Translations under genes and position numbers: made by a program
Source of the DNA: Candidatus Levybacteria bacterium RIFCSPHIGHO2_01_FULL_41_15
GTDB lineage: Bacteria > Patescibacteriota > Microgenomatia > Levybacterales > UBA12049
Reading direction: 5' to 3'
NCBI GenBank assembly: GCA_001782165.1
Contig: MFNV01000009.1
Location: 1 to 56,122, forward strand
DNA length: 56,122 nucleotides
Shown here: positions 1-7,901 of the stretch, in pieces
How the letters are laid out: every line of letters starts with the position of its first letter
Position numbering within the stretch: position 1 is the stretch's first letter
Notes under the pieces: generated by a model
Seen by the model: the letters and a program-made list of their open reading frames with translations, nothing else
Database searches by the model: none
What the model was told of the DNA's origin: nothing

Positions 1-220
1 CAACTTGTTCTTTTACATTATCAACGGGAATTTCTTTTCTTTCTTCAGCCAAACATTCAATAGCAAGTTCTATTCCTTTTTTTATGCTTTTGAGGACTTC
101 ATCAATTGTGTCGCCATAGTCGGCAACTCCAAGAGTTGGACAAAAAGCATTGTAAACGGTTTTTTTACCTGTCTTTTCCGGCTCAATAATAATTCTGTAA
201 TTTAAAACTTGTGTTTGCAT
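1..220 (-). CDS. HicB-family antitoxin-like protein, partial at the window edge
   Basis: The reverse strand is open from an ATG at 220 to the window edge, giving 73 residues with no stop. The protein opens MQTQVLNYRIIIEPEK and continues with a CPTLGVADYGDTIDEVL stretch and a helical IKKGIELAIECLAEE segment. This is the usual HicB/UPF0150 layout: a short beta-rich partial RNase H-like fold in which the pattern 'xYxaxxPxLpGv...GdTxeEAlxnixeai' is conserved. HicB proteins neutralise the small mRNA-cleaving toxin HicA and often repress their own promoter. No HicA gene lies upstream, where rpsJ sits; a partner could lie to the left of the window, or this may be one of the common solitary HicB-like proteins. 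The C-terminal DNA-binding part, if any, is not visible. Confidence 0.75.
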   Translation of the reverse strand, partial: MQTQVLNYRIIIEPEKTGKKTVYNAFCPTLGVADYGDTIDEVLKSIKKGIELAIECLAEERKEIPVDNVKEQV

Positions 221-299
221 AAGCTTATTATCTCACTTAAATCTTGCAGTGGCAAGGAGAAAAATTTAGAATTCGGATTTGATTAGAAATTTTCAGGGA

Positions 300-608
300 T
301 TACATCTTTATCTCTACATTAACTCCGGCTGGTAGTTCAAGATGAGTCAAAGAGTCGATGGTTTTATCTGTAGGAGACATAATATCTATTAATCGCTTGT
401 GGACTTTAATTTCAAAATGATCTCTGGCATCCTTGTCTATAAAAGGGGACTTGTTGACTGCAAAAACACTTCTTTTTGAGGGAAGAGGGATAGGACCTAC
501 GACCTTTGCTCCTGTTCGTATCGCAGTATCTAAGATCTGCTGACAGCAAAGGTCTATAACTCTTGCATCATAACTTTTTAAACGTACTCGTATTCTTCCC
601 TTAGGCAT
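300..608 (-). CDS. rpsJ: 30S ribosomal protein S10
   Basis: This 102-residue protein matches S10 over its full usual length. It has the N-terminal IRVRLKSYDARVID strand and helix, the GPIPLPSK loop that contacts 16S rRNA in the small-subunit head, and the FEIKVHKRLIDI segment. S10 also serves as NusE, partnering NusB in antitermination. In most bacteria S10 opens the S10 operon or closes the str operon after tuf. Here it lies downstream of tuf and two small unknown genes on the same strand, so the tuf-rpsJ order is kept although it is interrupted. A candidate promoter of its own lies at 665-693. Confidence 0.97.
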   Translation of the reverse strand: MPKGRIRVRLKSYDARVIDLCCQQILDTAIRTGAKVVGPIPLPSKRSVFAVNKSPFIDKDARDHFEIKVHKRLIDIMSPTDKTIDSLTHLELPAGVNVEIKM

Positions 609-664
609 AAAAATTAACTAATAACTAAAAGTGTAAAACTAAGAACTATTAAAACCAATGGTCT

Positions 665-693
665 ATTTTACAATATAAAAAGGTGTTATACAA
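665..693 (-). promoter_or_regulatory. Candidate sigma70-type promoter of rpsJ
   Basis: On the minus strand TTGTAT (688-693) and TAAAAT (665-670) are separated by exactly 17 bases. The predicted start is about 50 bases before the rpsJ ATG. The hexamers are imperfect and the region is AT-rich, so this is only a plausible site; rpsJ could also be read through from the genes upstream. Confidence 0.4.
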
Positions 694-786
694 GGGAGAC
701 TAAATTGCTGCATTGTTCAATTGCTAAATTGTTATGAAGAAAATTTCTTAAAGAAAAAATTATTAAAGGAGTAAATATTGGAAGTT

Positions 787-1104
787 TTAAACTTGATCTC
801 CGGGGTCGGTGACTAATTCACCAATAGGCATGGCGCTAGTAGCTTCTGGGGTTTGTACACCTTGCTCAAAAATTACCCCCGCTTCTGCTAGTTTGCCTTC
901 CAATTCAGTGGGGTAATATAATTTTGCTTCACCGAGACGATCTATGTGTGTTTCAAAAACTATCAACATCGGTGCTTTAGTTACACCAACTGTATATCCG
1001 TTGGTATTAGTATCCAATGCTACCCGGATTATACTATCTTTATTTTTTCGCACTAACGCATGGAAAGCCTGCGTTCGTTCTTTTGACAAATATGCTTCTG
1101 GCAT
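787..1104 (-). CDS. Conserved-looking small protein of unknown function
   Basis: I do not recognise this 105-residue protein. It starts MPEAYLSKERTQAFHALVRKN, is soluble in character with no membrane segment or signal peptide, and ends in an acidic, flexible TDPGDQV tail. It follows the 1110-1397 gene with only five intervening bases, so the two are probably co-transcribed from the strong promoter at 1505-1534. It lies between tuf and rpsJ. The pairing of two small unknown genes under one consensus promoter suggests a two-gene unit, but the sequence gives no clue to a function. Confidence 0.65.
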   Translation of the reverse strand: MPEAYLSKERTQAFHALVRKNKDSIIRVALDTNTNGYTVGVTKAPMLIVFETHIDRLGEAKLYYPTELEGKLAEAGVIFEQGVQTPEATSAMPIGELVTDPGDQV

Positions 1105-1109
1105 AATTA

Positions 1110-1397
1110 TTATCCTTTCTCTCCTGTTGAGCCATCGTGTCGGGTATGAGTCACTTTTATTCTAGTTCTTACCGTACGTTCATCTTCTATTTCGACGGTA
1201 TCATTTTCTCCTCTTAGAAACATTCTTATTTTGCCTTTTTCTACGTTTCCTTCTGTTGAAACTGTAAAGTCATTAGTTCGAACCGCAAATACCAAATCCT
1301 GACCGGAGAATTCTACTTCAGTTAAATCAAGGTCGTGACATTCAATATTCGTTTTGATTCCTCCAAGCTCAAATTTCTGCGAACCGCCTATACCCAC
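1110..1397 (-). CDS. Small protein of unknown function, GTG start, with an in-frame upstream mini-ORF
   Basis: This 95-residue frame begins at a GTG and reads MGIGGSQKFELGGIKTNIE. It is rich in acidic residues and beta-strand-like segments and ends HTRHDGSTGEKG. I do not recognise the family. Six bases upstream of the GTG, in the same frame, an amber codon (1404-1406) closes a 15-codon ORF that starts at ATG 1451. Removing that single TAG would give one continuous protein of about 112 residues. The GTG is therefore either a genuine second start coupled to a leader peptide, or the restart of a gene broken by one nonsense change. TAG is a normal stop here, since tuf ends with it. Confidence 0.6.
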   Translation of the reverse strand: MGIGGSQKFELGGIKTNIECHDLDLTEVEFSGQDLVFAVRTNDFTVSTEGNVEKGKIRMFLRGENDTVEIEDERTVRTRIKVTHTRHDGSTGEKG

Positions 1398-1403
1398 TTT
1401 CGT

Positions 1404-1451
1404 CTATGCTTCTTCGCCGCCCCTTAAAATTTTTATGTTTGCCGGTGCCAT
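1404..1451 (-). CDS. 15-codon ORF: possible leader peptide or 5' part of an amber-interrupted gene
   Basis: ATG at 1451 opens MAPANIKILRGGEEA followed by TAG. The start lies about 47 bases downstream of the predicted transcription start of the 1505-1534 promoter, which is where a first start codon is expected. The following gene starts at a GTG six bases after the stop and in the same frame. It could be a leader peptide, or the true N-terminus of the 1110-1397 protein cut by a nonsense mutation or sequencing error. The sequence alone does not decide. Confidence 0.45.
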   Translation of the reverse strand: MAPANIKILRGGEEA

Positions 1452-1504
1452 ATATTAAATTAAAATTAAGAATTGAAAATTGAAAATTAATTTAAGGTAG
1501 GTGG

Positions 1505-1534
1505 ATTATAGTAGAGATCTAATCCAAAAGTCAA
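1505..1534 (-). promoter_or_regulatory. Sigma70-type promoter for the 1451/1397/1104 genes
   Basis: The minus strand carries TTGACT (1529-1534) and a perfect TATAAT (1505-1510) separated by 18 bases. It points at the ATG at 1451 with a leader of about 47 bases and lies in the 246-base gap after tuf. Confidence 0.7.
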
Positions 1535-1697
1535 GGGGAATTGGTTAGTTGGTTAGTTCGCAGTTTGGTTATTCGGGGGTAGCAAACGAAAAACGAAGAA
1601 CTAATAACGAAGCTTCGTAAAATTATGCCCCATCCGATCTTACTGTTCGCCTTTTCAATTCTATTCGAATACGGCTCACAGAGCAATTTCGGAGGGA

Positions 1698-2879
1698 CTA
1701 CGCAATAATTTTGGAGATTACTCCTGCTCCGACTGTCTTTCCGCCTTCCCGAACAGCAAATCTTACTCCCTCTTCAAGTGCGACGGGAACAATAAGTTTT
1801 ACTGTCATTTTGGTTGAGTCTCCGGGCATTACCATTTCAACTCCCTTAGGAAGCGTAACTTCTGCAGTCACATCTGTTGTTCTTATATAAAACTGCGGTC
1901 TGTAACCTGTAAAGAATGGCGTGTGGCGTCCGCCTTCTTCTTTGGTAAGGATATAAACTTCTGCCTCAAATTCCTTGTGAGGCGTAATTGAGCCCGGTTT
2001 TACAATAACCTGCCCTCTTTCAACATCATCTTTTTCAATACCCCTTAGAAGTAGTCCTACATTGTCTCCTGCTTGACCTTCATCAAGTTGTTTTCGGAAC
2101 ATCTCAACTCCTGTAACAACCGTTGATTTGGTATCTCTCATCCCTACAATTTCAACAGATTCATTTACTTTTACAACTCCTCTTTCAATTCTTCCGGTTA
2201 CAACAGTTCCCCGACCCTTTATAGAGAAAACATCCTCAACAGGCATAAGGAAAGGCTTGTCAACATCTCTTTTGGGAGTTGGGATATCATTATCAACCGC
2301 ATCCATCAATGCTGAGATTTGTTTTTCTGCTTCCGCATCTCCCTCCAAAGCCTTAAGAGCAGACCCTCGAATAATTGTCACCTTGTCTCCGGGATATTTG
2401 TATTTTGTGAGAAGTTCCCGGACTTCCATTTCGACCAGATCCAGAAGCTCTGCGTCGGAAACCATATCGGTCTTGTTGAGGAAAACTACAATTGCCGGTA
2501 CTCCAACTTGATATGCGAGTAAAATATGTTCTCTTGTCTGGGGCATGGGGCCATCCGGCGCAGAAACTACAAGAATTGCACCATCCATTTGCGCAGCTCC
2601 TGTGATCATATTCTTAATGTAATCTGCGTGTCCCGGAGCATCAATGTGGGCATAATGTCTTTTGTCGGTCTCGTACTCAATGTGGGTAATATTAATGGTA
2701 ACCCCTCTTGCTTTTTCTTCGGGAGCATTGTCAATGTCTTCGTATTTCTTAACCTGCGCTTTGCCCTGTTTTGCCAAAACTGAAGTAATAGCAGCTGTTA
2801 ATGTGGTTTTACCATGATCGACATGGCCAATAGTACCAATATTTACATGCGGTTTTGTTCTTTGAAATTTTTCTGCCAT
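1698..2879 (-). CDS. tuf: Elongation factor Tu
   Basis: The 393-residue length is normal for bacterial EF-Tu, the GTPase that delivers aminoacyl-tRNA to the ribosomal A site. The GTP-binding motifs are intact: P-loop GHVDHGKT near residue 18, switch [10 protein letters not shown] near 80, NKTD near 135, and GSALKAL. Domains 2 and 3 follow, with [13 protein letters not shown] and the C-terminal strand ending VISKIIA. The start [19 protein letters not shown] is the conserved one. The gene ends in TAG, which shows amber is a normal stop here. A consensus promoter lies just upstream (2935-2963), so tuf is transcribed on its own rather than only from fusA. Confidence 0.99.
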   Translation of the reverse strand: MAEKFQRTKPHVNIGTIGHVDHGKTTLTAAITSVLAKQGKAQVKKYEDIDNAPEEKARGVTINITHIEYETDKRHYAHIDAPGHADYIKNMITGAAQMDGAILVVSAPDGPMPQTREHILLAYQVGVPAIVVFLNKTDMVSDAELLDLVEMEVRELLTKYKYPGDKVTIIRGSALKALEGDAEAEKQISALMDAVDNDIPTPKRDVDKPFLMPVEDVFSIKGRGTVVTGRIERGVVKVNESVEIVGMRDTKSTVVTGVEMFRKQLDEGQAGDNVGLLLRGIEKDDVERGQVIVKPGSITPHKEFEAEVYILTKEEGGRHTPFFTGYRPQFYIRTTDVTAEVTLPKGVEMVMPGDSTKMTVKLIVPVALEEGVRFAVREGGKTVGAGVISKIIA

Positions 2880-2934
2880 ATTTTAAAAATTTTTACAAGA
2901 AAAGAATACACCTTAAAGTTTTAGGCTAGAAAGA

Positions 2935-2963
2935 AATATACAATATTTTTACGAGTGCGTCAA
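2935..2963 (-). promoter_or_regulatory. Sigma70-type promoter of tuf
   Basis: TTGACG (2958-2963) and TATATT (2935-2940) on the minus strand are spaced by exactly 17 bases, within the gap between the cupin stop and the tuf start. This predicts a leader of about 50 bases. Confidence 0.7.
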
Positions 2964-2981
2964 GGGGGAAAATAAAAAATA

Positions 2982-3515
2982 TTAATCTGGGATGTGTAGT
3001 TTGTCTCGAGGAATAGACGCTGCGCCTCGCATTCTTACAAGCACAAAAGCAAAATGTCCATCCGTTGATCCTCTATGCAAAGTGTTTGGGGGAACTGTTG
3101 TAAAATTATTGTTCTCGGTAAGCTCAACTTGTGAAGATCCATCCCCTCCTAAGTGAAGAAACATTTTTCCTCGCAACAGATGGTAATCTTCTTCAATTAC
3201 TACGCCTTCGTGAGGATGTTTATGCGAGGAGGTTTTTTTATTTGGGCCCATAAAATATATAAAAATCCAATCGTCACCAATCGTTCCTTCGTATATGTAC
3301 TCTGCTTCAGAATTAGAATTATCGTGTTGTCTTGATGGAAAAATAAGATCTAAAGTTTCCCCCTCTTTAAGAACGCCAATTGAGTAGAGTCTTTCATGTA
3401 AAACAAAGTGATAATTTGGGACGAACATCGAAAGCTCTTCCTGTGTTAGAAATTGAGGGGCTTGCTTTCCGTCTTCGGGATGAAAGCTAAATCCCCTTTC
3501 TGCCGGTGACAACAT
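2982..3515 (-). CDS. Cupin-fold protein
   Basis: This 177-residue protein carries a single cupin domain in its C-terminal half. Motif 1 is the SSHKHPHEGVVIEEDYHLLRG region (about residues 96-117) with two His, Glu and Asp candidates for metal binding. Motif 2 is VPPNTLHRGST (about 141-151) with a late His. The N-terminal 90 residues are less conserved and include a YIYEG strand. Cupins of this type bind a divalent metal or a small ligand, and functions range from isomerase and dioxygenase to sensor, so no substrate can be named. It lies between tuf and the 3589-3885 frame, on the same strand as fusA and tuf. Confidence 0.75.
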   Translation of the reverse strand: MLSPAERGFSFHPEDGKQAPQFLTQEELSMFVPNYHFVLHERLYSIGVLKEGETLDLIFPSRQHDNSNSEAEYIYEGTIGDDWIFIYFMGPNKKTSSHKHPHEGVVIEEDYHLLRGKMFLHLGGDGSSQVELTENNNFTTVPPNTLHRGSTDGHFAFVLVRMRGAASIPRDKLHIPD

Positions 3516-3588
3516 AAGTTACTTAAAAAGATATTATAATAAATTCTACTGTGCGGTGGCAACCCCTCTGGCAAAGGTACAGGGAAAT

Positions 3589-3885
3589 TTATTTTTCTTC
3601 ATCTTTATTTTCATCGTCTTCTCCCAAATTAATTCTAATGGGATCAGGTAAAACAGCTGCTCGCGGCGTATCAGAATTCTTAAACCCCAAAGTAGCTGCC
3701 GTAGTTGCTGCCAAAATGTCATCTCCCGGACAAATCAAAATTCTTAAGCCCATTGCTACAACTGTAAATCCTACTCGTACAATAGAAGGAAAGAATCCTC
3801 TCTTAAGCAAGTATCTTGATTTACCACCGTTTTTCTCTGAGCCAACGGAGTCACTGACTGACATGCACTTCAGTTGTTCACGCAT
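3589..3885 (-). CDS. Short hypothetical protein after fusA
   Basis: This 98-residue frame starts eight bases after the fusA stop on the same strand. It has one hydrophobic stretch (SIVRVGFTVVAMGLRILI, about residues 34-51), an Ala/Thr-rich segment and a strongly acidic C-terminus (EDDENKDEEK). I recognise no family. A competing frame on the plus strand (3551-3889) covers the same bases. I prefer the minus strand because of the tight spacing to fusA and the strand of all neighbours, but the gene itself is uncertain. Confidence 0.45.
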   Translation of the reverse strand: MREQLKCMSVSDSVGSEKNGGKSRYLLKRGFFPSIVRVGFTVVAMGLRILICPGDDILAATTAATLGFKNSDTPRAAVLPDPIRINLGEDDENKDEEK

Positions 3886-3893
3886 ATAACTTA

Positions 3894-6038
3894 TTACTGC
3901 GCGGATACCCTTCCGGTAAAGGTCGACTTGGCAAGCATTTGTTCTACAATATTTTTTGGAACTTCCTCATAATGAGATGGCTCCATGTAATATGATGCGC
4001 GTCCCTGAGACATACTACGCAAGGTTGTTGCATAACCAGATAATTCTGCCAAAGGAACCATTGCCAGAACAATAGTCGCCCTTGCTCTTTCCTCGGTTCC
4101 CAGAATCTGCGCTCTTTTTGCGGACAGATCTCCAATAACATCTCCCATAAATTCTGAGGGCGTTGTTACTTCAACTTTCATAATCGGCTCCAAAAGTGTA
4201 AGCCCTGCCTTTTTGGCTGCCGCCTGAAGCGCCTGGCTTGCGGCAATTTTAAAGGCTATATCTGAAGAATCAACTTCATGATAACTTCCGTCATAAACTG
4301 CAACTTTCATATCAACCATAGGATACCCTAATAAAACTCCGTTCTCCATGGATTCCCTAATACCTTTCTCTACAGATGTAATAAACTCTTTAGGGATTGC
4401 TCCACCTTTTATCGCATCTACAAATTCATAACCCTCTCCCCGAGGCTTTGGTTCAAGACGAAGAAAACAATGGCCGTATTGACCCCGTCCTCCAGATTGA
4501 CGAATATATTTTCCTTCAGCTTGAGTTTCTTTCGTTATTGTTTCTTTATAGGCAACTTGGGGCGCTCCAACATTTGCCAGAACTCCAAACTCTCTTTTCA
4601 TTCGGTCCACCATAATTTCAAGCTGAAGCTCTCCGATTCCCGAAATAATTGTTTGTCCTGTCTCATGATTTGTTTTTATCACAAACGTTGGATCTTCTTC
4701 GGAAAGTCTCTTAAGAGCAAAGCCAAGTTTTTCTTGATCGACTTTGGTCTTTGGCTCAATGGCAAGAGAGATAACAGGTTCCGGGAAAGAAATCTTTTCA
4801 AGAACAATTGGTTTTTTCTCATCACATAGAGTATCTCCCGTTGCCGTATCCTTAATACCGACAAGCGCTACTATTTCTCCTGCAAATGCCTCTTTTATCT
4901 CCTCTCTTGTATTTGCGTGCATAAGAAGAATTCGGCCGACTCTTTCCGTAATATTTTTTGTACTATTATATGTATAAGAACCCGATGTTATTTTTCCCGA
5001 GTAAACTCTAACGTAGGTGAGTTTCCCCACATGAGGATCGATCTGGATCTTAAAGGCAAGACCTGAAAAATGCTCTTCAGGCACAAGTTTTCTAACCTCA
5101 TCTCCATTGGTCTTGGGATTTATGCCATGAACCTCCTTAAGATCAAGAGGGGAAGGAAGAAAGTCCACAACAGCATCAAGAAGGGGTTGAACCCCTTTGT
5201 TCCTAAGAGAGGATCCCGCATAAATTGGAACCAGTTTGTAGTCAATAACTGCCTGTCTTAATGCTCTTCTCAACTCATCCACTGAAGGCTCTTCCCCTCC
5301 CAGGTATTTTTCCAAAAGCTTATCATCTGTTTCTGCAATTTTTTCTATAAGCTTATGGCGGTACTGCTCGGCTTGCTTTTTGAGATCTTCCGGAATTTCA
5401 TCGGATATCTCGAATTTCGCGCCAAGTTGATCCGATCCCCAAATATAAGATTTTCTACTTAAAAGGTCAACTATCCCTTTAAATGTTTGTTCGACTCCGA
5501 TGGGCAAAACCATAATCGCAGGATTTGCACCAAGCCTGTCCTCTATACTTTTGACTGTTGCAAGAAAATCAGCGCCTAACTTGTCCATTTTGTTGATAAA
5601 ACAAATTCTCGGAACTTTATATTTATCCGCCTGTCTCCAAACAGTTTCTGACTGAGATTGAACTCCTTCCTCCGCATCAAGAACTGTTATACCGCCGTCA
5701 AGAACACGAAGAGATCTTTCGACTTCTGCTGTAAAATCAACATGGCCCGGTGTATCTATAATATTTATCCGATAAGGGTCCTCTCGCCCCGCGGAGCTTT
5801 GCGAAGTGTGGGTCCAATAAGTAGTTGTTGCGGCAGAAACAATAGTGATACCGCGCTCTTTCTCCTGCGCCATCCAATCCATTTGAGTAGTTCCCGCATC
5901 GATATCTCCGATTTTGTATGTTTTTCCAGTATAAAAGAGAATACGCTCGGTCGTGGTGGTTTTACCCGCGTCAATATGAGCAATAATTCCAATATTTCTA
6001 ATTTTCTCAAGTGGTACTTGTCTTTTTGTTTCAGCCAT
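3894..6038 (-). CDS. fusA: Elongation factor G
   Basis: EF-G is the translocase GTPase of the ribosome, also acting in recycling. From the ATG at 6038 ([21 protein letters not shown]) it is 714 residues, close to the usual 690-710. The frame can be extended six codons to 6056, but the chosen start matches the family. Visible motifs are [13 protein letters not shown] (P-loop), [15 protein letters not shown] (switch II), [10 protein letters not shown], and the domain IV segment [14 protein letters not shown]. Just before DTPGHVDF there is an extra SQSSAGRED-like stretch encoded by a GC-rich segment (about 5781-5811) not expected in EF-G. The gene is separated from rpsG, its usual neighbour, by three unrelated genes. 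Confidence 0.98.
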   Translation of the reverse strand: MAETKRQVPLEKIRNIGIIAHIDAGKTTTTERILFYTGKTYKIGDIDAGTTQMDWMAQEKERGITIVSAATTTYWTHTSQSSAGREDPYRINIIDTPGHVDFTAEVERSLRVLDGGITVLDAEEGVQSQSETVWRQADKYKVPRICFINKMDKLGADFLATVKSIEDRLGANPAIMVLPIGVEQTFKGIVDLLSRKSYIWGSDQLGAKFEISDEIPEDLKKQAEQYRHKLIEKIAETDDKLLEKYLGGEEPSVDELRRALRQAVIDYKLVPIYAGSSLRNKGVQPLLDAVVDFLPSPLDLKEVHGINPKTNGDEVRKLVPEEHFSGLAFKIQIDPHVGKLTYVRVYSGKITSGSYTYNSTKNITERVGRILLMHANTREEIKEAFAGEIVALVGIKDTATGDTLCDEKKPIVLEKISFPEPVISLAIEPKTKVDQEKLGFALKRLSEEDPTFVIKTNHETGQTIISGIGELQLEIMVDRMKREFGVLANVGAPQVAYKETITKETQAEGKYIRQSGGRGQYGHCFLRLEPKPRGEGYEFVDAIKGGAIPKEFITSVEKGIRESMENGVLLGYPMVDMKVAVYDGSYHEVDSSDIAFKIAASQALQAAAKKAGLTLLEPIMKVEVTTPSEFMGDVIGDLSAKRAQILGTEERARATIVLAMVPLAELSGYATTLRSMSQGRASYYMEPSHYEEVPKNIVEQMLAKSTFTGRVSAQ
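5781..5811. repeat. GC-rich insertion inside fusA
   Basis: A locally GC-rich segment containing CCCCGCGGAGCTTTGCGAAG encodes the SSAGRED stretch just before the conserved DTPGHVDF motif, where typical EF-G has only a short loop. It resembles the other in-frame GC-rich elements in this window (42473, 44350, 48498, 51889), but its palindromic character is weak. Confidence 0.4.
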
Positions 6039-6039
6039 A

Positions 6040-6150
6040 ACATAAAAAAATTCCAAATCTCAAGCACCAAATCCCAAATAATTTTCTAATTTTCAAAATT
6101 CGAATTTTGAATTTATTTAGAATTTAGGATTTTGGATTTAGAATTTACTA
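6040..6150. repeat. AT-rich intergenic repeat of the TTGGGATTTGG family
   Basis: This stretch is built from variants of AATCCCAAATAA, TTCCAATTTT, GAATTTTGAATTTATTTAG and their complements. Similar text recurs at 34480-34592, 38414-38520, 44961-45039 and 46290-46350, always beside a minus-strand gene start. It forms the 5' leader of fusA. Its role is unknown. Confidence 0.55.
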
Positions 6151-6155
6151 TTTGT

Positions 6156-6184
6156 AGTATACCATATTTTCGAAGCTCTGACCA
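6156..6184 (-). promoter_or_regulatory. Promoter of fusA with extended -10
   Basis: The minus strand shows TGGTATACT (TATACT at 6156-6161, preceded by TG one base away) with a weak -35 TGGTCA (6179-6184), spacing 17. It lies just before the 3' end of the 6190 gene in the direction of transcription and would give fusA a leader of about 110 bases that runs through the AT-rich repeat. Confidence 0.5.
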
Positions 6185-6189
6185 TATAC

Positions 6190-6837
6190 TTAGCGAGGAC
6201 CGAAAATTGTAGCAAAGCGGTTGTCGGGAAGTTTTCTGGATTTTGATTTTCTGTGTGAAAAATAATCAGATGATTCGAAAGTGCAAATTCTTGGATTATA
6301 AATATTTTTCTTTAAAACTTTTAGCCTAGTTAATTCTTTTTCAACTTTTTCCCAAAGATCGATTTCATAATGACATGGTCCAATTGATGGACCAATATTA
6401 ACAACGAGATTTTTGGGATTAATATTAAACTTTTTCTTTAAAGCTTCAATTGTACTCTTGACAATCTTTTTAAGATTGTGTCTTGACACATGAATAAGTC
6501 CAATGGTTTTAGTCTTGGGATCATAAACTGCAATAGGTAAACAGTCTGCTGTTAAAATACTCAAATAAACCTCTTCTCTATTTGAAACTGCCGCATCTGC
6601 TTTTATAACAGTCTTTGTATCTTTTGCACCTCTTCCTAAATCTTTTATTGTTACTGAATAAACTTTATCTTTATGCTGAAGATATAAAACTACAAAATTG
6701 TCTAAATTTAATCCAAATTTTTCTGCAATTTTTTTTCTATTTTTTAATGCTTCTTTTTCTCCCTTAAAGAAAGACATATTCCCATCACCTACTTTTGTCG
6801 TTAGTAAAACTAATGCTGAAAAATCCTCGATTTTCAT
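6190..6837 (-). CDS. PgeF/YfiH-family (laccase-domain, purine nucleoside phosphorylase-like) protein
   Basis: The 215-residue protein matches the YfiH/LACC1 family (multicopper oxidase-like domain PF02578). It has LTADCLPIAVYDP (about residues 94-106) and NIGPSIGPCHYEID (about 146-159), which carry the Cys and His metal ligands, and a C-terminal FSHRKSKSRKLPDNRFATI segment in the place of the family's YRRD...TGR. Family members act as Zn-dependent purine nucleoside phosphorylases or adenosine deaminases, or edit peptidoglycan precursors. The normally conserved HAGWRG motif after the first Cys is HVSRHN here: the His is kept but the GWRG is lost, so activity could differ. It is divergent from the 6878 gene with a 40-base gap. 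Confidence 0.75.
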   Translation of the reverse strand: MKIEDFSALVLLTTKVGDGNMSFFKGEKEALKNRKKIAEKFGLNLDNFVVLYLQHKDKVYSVTIKDLGRGAKDTKTVIKADAAVSNREEVYLSILTADCLPIAVYDPKTKTIGLIHVSRHNLKKIVKSTIEALKKKFNINPKNLVVNIGPSIGPCHYEIDLWEKVEKELTRLKVLKKNIYNPRICTFESSDYFSHRKSKSRKLPDNRFATIFGPR

Positions 6838-6862
6838 CCCAGAGATTATATCAAAAGTTAAG

Positions 6863-6871
6863 TGCTATAAT
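6863..6871 (+). promoter_or_regulatory. Extended -10 promoter placed for a leaderless mRNA
   Basis: TGCTATAAT is a perfect extended -10 that ends six bases before the ATG at 6878. Transcription would start at or next to the A of the ATG. No good -35 is seen at 17 bases. No Shine-Dalgarno sequence precedes the ATG. Confidence 0.55.
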
Positions 6872-6877
6872 TGTTTT

Positions 6878-7330
6878 ATGAAATTAAAGAAATTGATTAA
6901 GGATTATCTTGAAGAGGCAAAGTTGATGCAACTCTCAACTTGCGTTGATAATCAGCCGTGGGTCTGTCATGTTTGGTTTGCTGCTGATGAAAATTTAAAT
7001 ATTTACTGGTTTTCCTCAACTACAAGGCGGCATTCAAGAGAAGTAATGAAAAATCCAAAAGTTTCTGCTGCAATCGTTCTCCCTCACACTCCGGAAGATA
7101 TTCCGAGAGGACTACAGCTTGAGGGAGATGCGCAGCTTCTTACCGATGAGAAAGATATTCAAAAAGCAAGATCTGTTTATGAAGGACGAATATTTTCAAA
7201 AAAAGTGGTTAATGATTTAATAAAGTCCAAAGACTCACCTCATAAGTTTTATAAAATTAAACCAAGAGCATTTGTACTTTTCGATCTGGTAAACTTCCCG
7301 GAAAATCCCCGACAAGAATTAGAATTCTAA
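6878..7330 (+). CDS. Pyridoxamine 5'-phosphate oxidase-like FMN-binding split-barrel protein
   Basis: From the ATG at 6878 the protein is 150 residues, starting MKLKKLIKDYLEEAKLMQLST. It shows the split-barrel pattern: KLMQLSTCVDNQPWVCHVWF, then IYWFSSTTRRHSREVMKNPKVSAAI, then GLQLEGDAQLL, with Arg and Ser residues where FMN phosphate is usually bound. It belongs to the general stress protein 26/PNPOx-like group; the substrate is unknown. An upstream extension to 6698 is open but lies across the divergent gene, and the perfect extended -10 six bases before 6878 decides for this start. Just after its stop lies the rpsG 3'-end scar. Confidence 0.8.
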   Translation: MKLKKLIKDYLEEAKLMQLSTCVDNQPWVCHVWFAADENLNIYWFSSTTRRHSREVMKNPKVSAAIVLPHTPEDIPRGLQLEGDAQLLTDEKDIQKARSVYEGRIFSKKVVNDLIKSKDSPHKFYKIKPRAFVLFDLVNFPENPRQELEF

Positions 7331-7331
7331 A

Positions 7332-7361
7332 TTACCACCTGAAGTGGGCGAAGGCGCGGTT
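7332..7361 (-). pseudogene. Remnant of an rpsG (S7) 3' end
   Basis: On the minus strand these 30 bases read NRAFAHFRW followed by TAA, which is the conserved C-terminus of ribosomal protein S7. The intact rpsG at 8033-8506 ends NKAFAHFRW-TAA. The final 24 bases of the two copies (7332-7355 and 8033-8056) differ mainly at synonymous third positions (GCC/GCT, CAC/CAT), and this copy is more GC-rich. There is an in-frame TGA about nine codons further upstream, so no larger S7 fragment survives. It marks a past insertion, recombination or duplication at the rpsG 3' end. Confidence 0.8.
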
Positions 7362-7392
7362 GACTCTCCAAATTTTTCCTCATGCAAAACTA

Positions 7393-7421
7393 TTGACAGA
7401 CTATAAATCTCTCGTTATGAT
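7393..7421 (+). promoter_or_regulatory. Consensus sigma70 promoter of the TrpR-like gene
   Basis: A perfect TTGACA (7393-7398) and TATGAT (7416-7421) are separated by exactly 17 bases. The transcription start falls inside the palindrome at 7421-7450, about 29 bases before the ATG. The promoter and the presumed operator therefore overlap. Confidence 0.85.
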
Positions 7422-7450
7422 AAGTCTAATAATCTAAATCATTAGACTTA
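7421..7450. promoter_or_regulatory. Upstream palindromic operator candidate
   Basis: Perfect inverted repeat with 10-base arms: TAAGTCTAAT (7421-7430), a ten-base spacer, and ATTAGACTTA (7441-7450). It starts on the last base of the -10 box and covers the transcription start, the classic position for a repressor site. The same element recurs behind the gene at 7902-7928. Confidence 0.75.
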
Positions 7451-7456
7451 ATAAAT

Positions 7457-7897
7457 ATGTCTCAGGTTTCGAGAAGAACACTCTCAAAAAACGTGGAAAA
7501 GAAAATGTATTCTATCTTTTTTAATGCATTGGCTCGATTATCAAACCCTTCAGATATTCAAGATTTTATTCTGGATCTTTTAGGACCAGCTGAACAAACA
7601 ATGCTAGCAAAAAGACTTGCAATCGCTGTTCTTCTGGTAAAAGGTTATCAGTATGAAACCATTAAAGATATTCTTAAAGTTTCACAGGAAACTATTGCGA
7701 GAGTAAATATGATGCTCAATTTTAGAGGTAAGGGATACAATATTGCGATTAAAAGAGTGCTTCGAGAGGAAAAGTTAGAAGATTTATTTAAAGTAATCGG
7801 AGATTCAGCCGTTGGAATTCTTCTTGAATCATCTATAAAAAGGTCTCTTAGACGAGAAAGAAAAAGAACAAGGAAACCCAAAACTGCCTTGGGATAA
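7457..7897 (+). CDS. TrpR/YerC-family helix-turn-helix regulator
   Basis: This 146-residue protein contains the Trp repressor superfamily fold: LLGPAEQTMLAKRLAIAVLL and GYQYETIKDILKVSQETIAR (about residues 42-80), matching the YerC/YecD branch rather than true TrpR. The second block is the DNA-binding helix-turn-helix. The C-terminal 50 residues are strongly basic (KRSLRRERKRTRKPK) and extend beyond the usual ~100-residue family length. The gene is framed by a consensus promoter overlapping a palindrome and by a second near-identical palindrome right after the stop, so autorepression is the natural reading. The effector is unknown, and no tryptophan genes are nearby. It sits between the rpsG scar and the intact rpsG end. 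Confidence 0.85.
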   Translation: MSQVSRRTLSKNVEKKMYSIFFNALARLSNPSDIQDFILDLLGPAEQTMLAKRLAIAVLLVKGYQYETIKDILKVSQETIARVNMMLNFRGKGYNIAIKRVLREEKLEDLFKVIGDSAVGILLESSIKRSLRRERKRTRKPKTALG

Positions 7898-7901
7898 GTT
7901 T

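Noticed and set aside
1607-1618. ACGAAGCTTCGT palindrome downstream of tuf
   Set aside because: The 12-base palindrome has no loop and no T-run, so a terminator call is not supported. It may be chance.
2128-2511. 127-residue plus-strand ORF inside tuf
   Set aside because: It lies wholly antisense to EF-Tu, and its composition (Ser/Thr-rich) is that of a shadow frame. The same reasoning removes the other frames antisense to rpoB, rpoC, fusA, pnp and ftsK.
3551-3889. 112-residue plus-strand ORF
   Set aside because: It covers the same bases as the minus-strand frame that follows fusA by eight bases. The neighbours are all on the minus strand and the plus-strand product shows no recognisable pattern.
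6698-6877. Extended N-terminus of the split-barrel protein
   Set aside because: The 60 extra codons lie antisense to the start of the divergent PgeF-like gene and encode no family sequence. The promoter at 6863-6871 points to ATG 6878.
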